DNA of 64,000 bases, from assembly GCA_964023205.1 (NCBI GenBank), contig OZ026833.1, positions 33,816,830-33,880,829 on the forward strand, given 5' to 3'. This DNA is from Lutraria lutraria. Its lineage: Eukaryota > Mollusca > Bivalvia > Venerida > Mactridae. The translations under genes were made by a program, and so were the position numbers. Numbering within the stretch: the stretch's first letter is position 1; the number at the start of each line of letters is the position of its first letter. This document shows, one piece after another, positions 58,683 to 64,000 of this stretch. Under the pieces are notes generated by a model that was not told the origin of the DNA, made no database searches, and saw only the letters and a list, made by a program, of their open reading frames with translations.

Positions 58683-59209
58683 TGGTGGCTCATTTCTGTC
58701 ATTTCATATCTTCGTGTGTTCGCTCCTAAAGGTCGAAGCACGACGACACGAACACACGACAATTGTTCATTTGTTCATGCGTATATCGTGTAATAGTTTT
58801 GCAATTCAATAATATGTGTAATGTCTACTACGAAACATTGCACAATATCGTGTCTTCGTGTCGTCGTCCTTCGGGGCGAAGCACGACGGCACGACGATAC
58901 GAAAATTAGCCAATTGTCGTGTCTTCGCCTTTCGCCTTTTGAGGCGAAGACACGAACACACGACAAATATAGGCCGCCGATACAAAGATTTCATAACCGC
59001 CGATACGAAACTATACAAGAGAAGATTTCGTGTGTTCGCTTATCAAAATATCGTTATTTCGCCTTCAATATTTCGTGTGTTCGTGTATTCGCCCTCTAAG
59101 GTCGAAGGCGAATGCGATAAATTATCAATTTGTCGTGTGTTCGTGTCGTCGTGCTTCGAGTTTTGGGGGCGAACACACGAATATATGAAATGGCAGAATT
59201 CAGCCACAA
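58683..59209. mobile_element. 527-bp MITE made of nested palindromes
   Basis: Terminal inverted repeats of about 80 bases (GTGGCT...CATTTCATATnTTCGTGT at each end) are themselves partly palindromic (TCGTGTGTTCG...CGAACACACGA). The interior repeats the same CGTGT/ACACG words. Open frames here are an effect of the repeats. Confidence 0.8.
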
Positions 59210-59938
59210 TACCTATATTTTAGTAATAGCCCGATCTGAGTTTACACGAGCCACAGGCATATGAGGCCAAATGCTAAGGTACTGTGCCCAGTTATAGTCT
59301 AAAGAAAGGTACGTTCATACCTAATTAATACTCTTGCTTTCTATATAAGATCTATAAACTGTAACAATATTTTACTGACACATTTATCTAATTCATAACT
59401 GAATTAAAGAGAACTTGGGGAATAACAGTTTTTCTTATTTATTTTATTTTTGAAATTAAGTTAGAAAACTGGGAACCTGTTACACAAGTAGCAATCAAGA
59501 TAATCCGTATTATAGTATCACCATTCTTTCGGGAACATAATAGGAATAATAAAAAGTTCATGTTTTTCAGCGAGCAAAAATCACCAGTCTTAAATAAACT
59601 AATCAACACTAAGTATAGTCGACTTAAAGTTGCATGCTAATGAAGGATTAGTGTCATTTCGATATTTAGGTGTAACAGGCAAACCCGGTACCCTTTATAG
59701 ATAAGATAGAGAAAACATAATTACGATTGCCTCAATAGCGTAAAGGTTAGTGCTGATGAGATATACATTATGTACATCATTTTAACCATTGGTTCGAACA
59801 TAGTTAATGTCATTTTATAACTATATATTTGTGTGTTTGTTTTTCTTTTTATTATGTTGATCCTTTTATTTTGTATTGTTTATTTTTTTCATTATTTTAT
59901 TATATCATTTCAAAACAATGGAAACATGTAAATTCAAC

Positions 59939-60040
59939 ACGAATCATCGCATTCACTAGCCGTGTCAGTCTCCTCGTCGCAAGAAGTGATTAATATCCGG
60001 AAGCAGTCCATCTCCTTCTCTACTGCATACTGCATGTATA
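59939..60040 (-). CDS. Possible 3' terminal exon of an unknown gene
   Basis: After an ATGCAG acceptor-like site the minus strand encodes about 30 residues ending in DEETDTASECDDSC and a stop, with AATAAA at 59896-59901. No family resemblance and no partner exon found; may be chance. Confidence 0.2.
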
Positions 60041-60315
60041 TGTTATAGTACACATTATTGTGTATATGAAACAATATATTAATTTTGATTTTCACAATTT
60101 GAAGGGTAATTCTTGAAAGTCGGAAAGAAATTGCAGTTTCGAATGCTATATATATGTTAATAAAAAGCATTTTGGCAGTTTTTAACTCGAGGCCGCTACG
60201 AATAAAAAAGAGTCTTTACCTCTGAGCCACGGCGCGTTACGATAGTGTTCTGTTTATGTATTACAATATAAAGTCATTTCAACCGGTAAATAACCTGATC
60301 TACCTCGGAAAAATA

Positions 60316-60621
60316 TAAGTAATAGATACTGTACGAGTTTTTCTTCTAAAGTGTCTTCTTACAGACGTAAGAAGACAATTCGCTTAGATAAACAACCAAT
60401 TTGTCCGAGGCGAAGCCGAGGATTAAATGGTTGTTTGTCTAAGGGAACCGTCTTCTTAGCGTCTGTAAGAAGACATTTTTAAAGAAAATACGAGTATGTG
60501 TATCTGACTTATACGACGATAAAAGATAATGTCCACGTGAAAGTTGAGTTATTCAAAAGAGTCTTCTTACAAACGTTAGAAGACACTTTTTGAATAGCTC
60601 TGCTGGGGGTATAGTCGTATA
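60316..60621 (+). mobile_element. 306-bp multi-hairpin element, copy 2
   Basis: Same length and structure as 58366-58671. Its flanks (CCTCGGAAAAATATA and AATGTGTACAACGGTTC) occur joined without the insert at 61163-61194, which fixes the element's borders. Confidence 0.85.
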
Positions 60622-60699
60622 AATGTGTACAACGGTTCTCATTTAACTATAAATCGACTGTACTATGTTTTATGAGTCAGATGGTTTTTTGTTCACCTG

Positions 60700-63145
60700 A
60701 AGGCTGGTTATATCTATCATTAAAATATATTGAAAACATATTTACAGTTGTGTCATCTTCCACCCTTATTATTCTTGTTATTCTTAAATGATCTTGAAGA
60801 GTTTTTAACCTTCATAATTTTAACCATATATATACGTGGTATTCGTATTCCCGATCATAGGTATGAAATTCAATTATTTCAACATTTAAAAATATTTATT
60901 TTACTTTACACTGATGATACAGTGATTTTGTCGGAAACAGAGCTAGGACTATAAAACAGCTTTAGAATTATATGCTAAATATTGTGACCAGTGGAGATTA
61001 ACTGTCAATGTCAAAATCTAAAATAATTGTCTTTCAAAATGTCAACAGTCAGTTTATCGATTTAAATACTTAGAAATTGTAAATGAGTATAAATTTTAGG
61101 TGTGTATTTGAGTAAAAATGGTTCTTTTACATTTTGTAAAACTAATCTCGCAAATCAAGCCTCGGAAAAATATAAATGTGTACAACGGTTCAACTAAGAT
61201 AAAAAATTATCTAAGAATACTGAAATTATCTTAGTTTTCACCAAGTTTTGCTAACATTGTAAGATTTGTCTTAACTTTTGTCTAAGAGTGAAAAATATCT
61301 TAGAAAAATTCGTAGATCGACGATTTTTATCTTAAAAGTTTAGTCAAGGTACGATGTGTCTTAACTTTAAGAAATTTTCTTAGATCAAAACAAATTGAAA
61401 ATGGATGCTACGTCGAACTCATTATTTATCCATATGTATGAAGAATAAAGTTAATTTCTTGGATTATGAACTTTTAAACATTTTTCTGTCGTTATTTTGA
61501 CTTGATCTTGGGCGGAGCAGTTGTCAAAATAACGTGTCGATTTCACTTATAAATATTGTGAAAAGATACATTAAATTTTGCCATCACAAGGTAAGCAAAG
61601 ATCCAGCAGAATGTAGACCTTTGGTGCTTAACTTGAAATTCATTGCCAGTGATCCAAGATGCTTTTCACTGGACTTTATGATAGAACAATACCAATCGTA
61701 TCCGTAAAATTGAGAAAGTGTATTACAGGTTAAACTAATCGCCAATCGTAAGTTATGACGTATGGGAATTCCGTGGAAAAAACCCTGACAACTGTAAATT
61801 TTCAAAACTAAGATTTCTTTTCAAACTAAGAATAATTCCGTCTTAGTTTACGCTTACAATAAATCTAAGATGAAGACTAAGAAATTTCTTATGTTTTAGT
61901 CAAAATTTAAGATAAAGAAAATTCTCAACTCGGAAAACTAAGAACGTTAGTGAATACGGGCCCAGGGCTATGTACAGCCTGATTCGAAATTCAAATCGCT
62001 TGTACTTACCTCCTGAGCTACAATTAGATCTTTTCGATAAAACAATAAAACCTATCCTTTTATACTGAGCTGAAATCTGGGGATTTAGTAATAATAAAGT
62101 AATTGATAATGTCCAACTTAAATTTCTGAAATACGTACTTCAACTGAATTGATCTACTCCAAACTGTATGGTTTACGGTGAAACTGGCATTACACCATTT
62201 TCACTCGACATTGATGAAACAATGATCTTATTCTGGATACAAATATTAAACGGTTACAATTCAGTCCCATCAAAATTATCTTCCATTCTCTATTTATTTC
62301 TGCAAGATTCATTCAACGACATAGACGATAATACCAACAGAAAACATTTTCCATGGTTTCATAAGATTAAATCAATATCGATTAAATGTGGTTTCCCTGA
62401 TATTTGGCAAAATTAGAACGTGCTGAATCCAAAATGGCTTAAGCTTATCATTAAACAAAAACTTAAAGATTTATAAATCAATGACTGGTTTTCTGCCATG
62501 GAAAAATCTAAAAAAATACATTTTACAAAATTGTCAAAACTTCATTTGGCTGTGAAAATTACTTATCAGCCTCCCCAATAAATGTACAATCCTTTATTAT
62601 AAATTTTAGAACAAGAAATCATAAACTCCCGATTGAAACAGGTAACTGGAATAAAACACCATTAACGTTTCTGCATAAATTGTTCGAAATTAGGTGATGA
62701 ATATCATTATTTATTTGATTGCAACCTTTATATTGACGAAATAAAGCAGCTTTTATAATCGTATTATTGTAGAAACCCAAGTACATTTAAACTAACTCAA
62801 CTCTTCAACAACGTCTAAAGCTGAATACGTGAAGTTATGTAAGTTCATTAAAATAGTTTTGAAAACTGTCCACTAATTTAAATAAACCTCTTTTCGCTTG
62901 TTTTCGTTTTGTGTGACTCTCCGGTGTCCATATTGGACATCATCTTTTTCTCTTCTCGTGTAAAGAATCTCAATCCAATGTACTACTACCTTATCATGTT
63001 TTTATATTTGTTTATCTGTTTATGTTCATTTTCTGCATGTTAGTATGACTATTTTCCTTCAATGTCAACGAGCCTCAACTAAAATGTTAATTGTTTACCT
63101 CACTTATTCATGTATCATGAAATGAGTGAATAAAAGTATTTTGAC
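60700..63145 (+). mobile_element. Decayed CR1/jockey-like LINE, split by an insertion
   Basis: LLFLLFLNDLEEFL and ILLYTDDTVILSETE (60730-60950) are reverse-transcriptase motifs, with YTDD in place of YADD. After frameshifts come LELYAKYCDQWRLTVN, LSKNGSF and NQASEKYKCVQRF (to 61194). The ORF resumes at about 61966 with LPPELQLDLFDKTIKPILLY, VYGETGITPFSLDI and later FPWFHKIKSISIKCGFPDIW. Stops throughout; 3' end near GAGTGAATAAAAGTATTTTG. Not functional; the 5' end including the endonuclease is missing. Confidence 0.85.
61195..61965. mobile_element. Non-coding insertion in the LINE
   Basis: About 770 bases rich in CTAAGA/TCTTAG words with a right end ACTAAGAACGTTAGTGAATACGGGCCC. It interrupts the LINE ORF between VQRF and the following AMYSLIRNS segment. 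Probably a MITE; the left end is diverged. Confidence 0.65.
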
Positions 63146-63344
63146 TTGCCCATACCTTACTGGCAAACATTGGGAAGCCATACAAACATAATAATAGTTT
63201 ATCACATCCGGTAACATTCATATACAATTTTATTGTCCAATTGCATTTAACCACTGACTGTATTGTACTAATGTTTTGTATTTTGTATTGTATTTATATG
63301 CATTTTCTATATTTCTGTCATGTTTGTATTGCTTTTGTACTGTT

Positions 63345-63412
63345 TTGTGTACCATAGGCAAGTATTTGCCGATCTGTAAATAAAGTACAGTATATTTATT
63401 TATTTATTTATG
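63345..63412 (+). mobile_element. LINE 3' tail with (TTTA)n
   Basis: ACCATAGGCAAGTATTTGCC then GATCTGTAAATAAAGTACAG and a TATTTATTTATTTA run; related to the inverted tail at 26537-26605. Confidence 0.6.
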
Positions 63413-64000
63413 ATTCACTTCATATGATTTCACAAGGACTGTGCATTGCTGTTATATTTTCCTCGTAATGTTATACCCTTTTCATAACCTACGTGTTATT
63501 GGATATAAATAACACATAAATCCTGTAATTGATATCATAGAATGGTTAAAACATCGGTATGTACTACACACAGATTTCCCCCTAGTTTATCTACATGAAT
63601 ACTGTCTCATTACGCAATAAACGGGTTCGCTCGCTTGTTCATACACGAAATCATAAAATTTAATACAAGCGTACAGCTTCAATTCGAATTTAAGTTAAAA
63701 TTTAGTTCACGAATAGACGCAAATACAATATCTATTTACATAAGCATACTTTCTTTTCACACAAAAGTTTAATGGTTGAGATAGATAAGGTAAAAAATCA
63801 GTGTTACACTTAATATTAATTGCTGAAGACCGCTACCCGGTAGAATGAGAAAATATACGTAAGTCGTGTGTAGATTTCTTTGAAAACATCATAGGGGAAA
63901 ATAACTTACAGTCTTAAAACTTATCATACTAGTGTTATAGTAATGTGTGAAATAGAAATATACTAAATATAAACAGTTAAACTAAAAACTATTACAATAA
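63413..64000. other. No feature recognised
   Basis: AT-rich, short open frames only. Confidence 0.5.

Noticed and set aside
58775..59223. Overlapping Arg/Ser/Cys-rich ORFs on both strands
   Set aside because: They lie wholly in a MITE made of palindromes; coding potential on both strands follows from the inverted words.

Overview
Eukaryotic genomic DNA, most likely from a bivalve mollusc. It is AT-rich and intron-dense. Exons are short with GT/AG borders, and the intervening DNA is crowded with tRNA-derived SINEs, pogo-like MITEs, CR1/jockey-like LINE remnants and 'pearl'/Helentron-like elements of kinds known from bivalves. The assignment rests on repeat content and gene style, not on a species marker. 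No rRNA, functional tRNA gene, CRISPR array or bacterial operon is visible.

Region 1 (about 0.1-31.1 kb, minus strand): one complete thioester-containing protein gene (TEP/CD109/complement superfamily). I could splice it by hand from a 5' UTR exon (donor at 31041) and a signal-peptide exon (ATG at 30488) through 37 coding exons to a stop at 279 and a poly-A signal at 135-140. Every junction from the signal exon to the exon ending at 2741 is phase-consistent. The model is about 1551 residues. It has a signal peptide, macroglobulin domains, a short bait-like segment, the FPETW motif, a GCGEQ thioester (Cys about 950), a candidate catalytic His (about 1064), an A2M receptor-binding domain, a cysteine-rich linker and a C-terminal C345C/NTR-like domain. 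There is no anaphylatoxin domain. It is predicted to be a secreted opsonin or protease-binding immune protein.

Region 2 (31.1-43.0 kb): intergenic, holding SINEs, a 30-bp degenerate tandem repeat and a 3.13-kb DNA transposon with 273-bp terminal inverted repeats and a 5-bp target duplication.

Region 3 (43.0-52.8 kb, minus strand): a three-exon carbohydrate sulfotransferase gene (451 aa, type II Golgi membrane enzyme). Its 7.4-kb first intron is a nest of elements: a pearl/Helentron-like repeat inserted in a LINE, an inverted-repeat pair and a foldback palindrome.

Region 4 (52.8-64 kb): no convincing gene. It holds an 89-copy 19-bp minisatellite with higher-order structure (54.5-56.2 kb), two copies of a 306-bp multi-hairpin element flanking a palindromic MITE (58.4-60.6 kb), and a decayed LINE (60.7-63.1 kb) split by another insertion.

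The two genes share a strand but nothing in the sequence suggests a functional link. The most unusual items are the C345C tail on a TEP without an anaphylatoxin domain, the long-TIR transposon built from short subrepeats, the multi-hairpin element, and the minisatellite open in all three forward frames.
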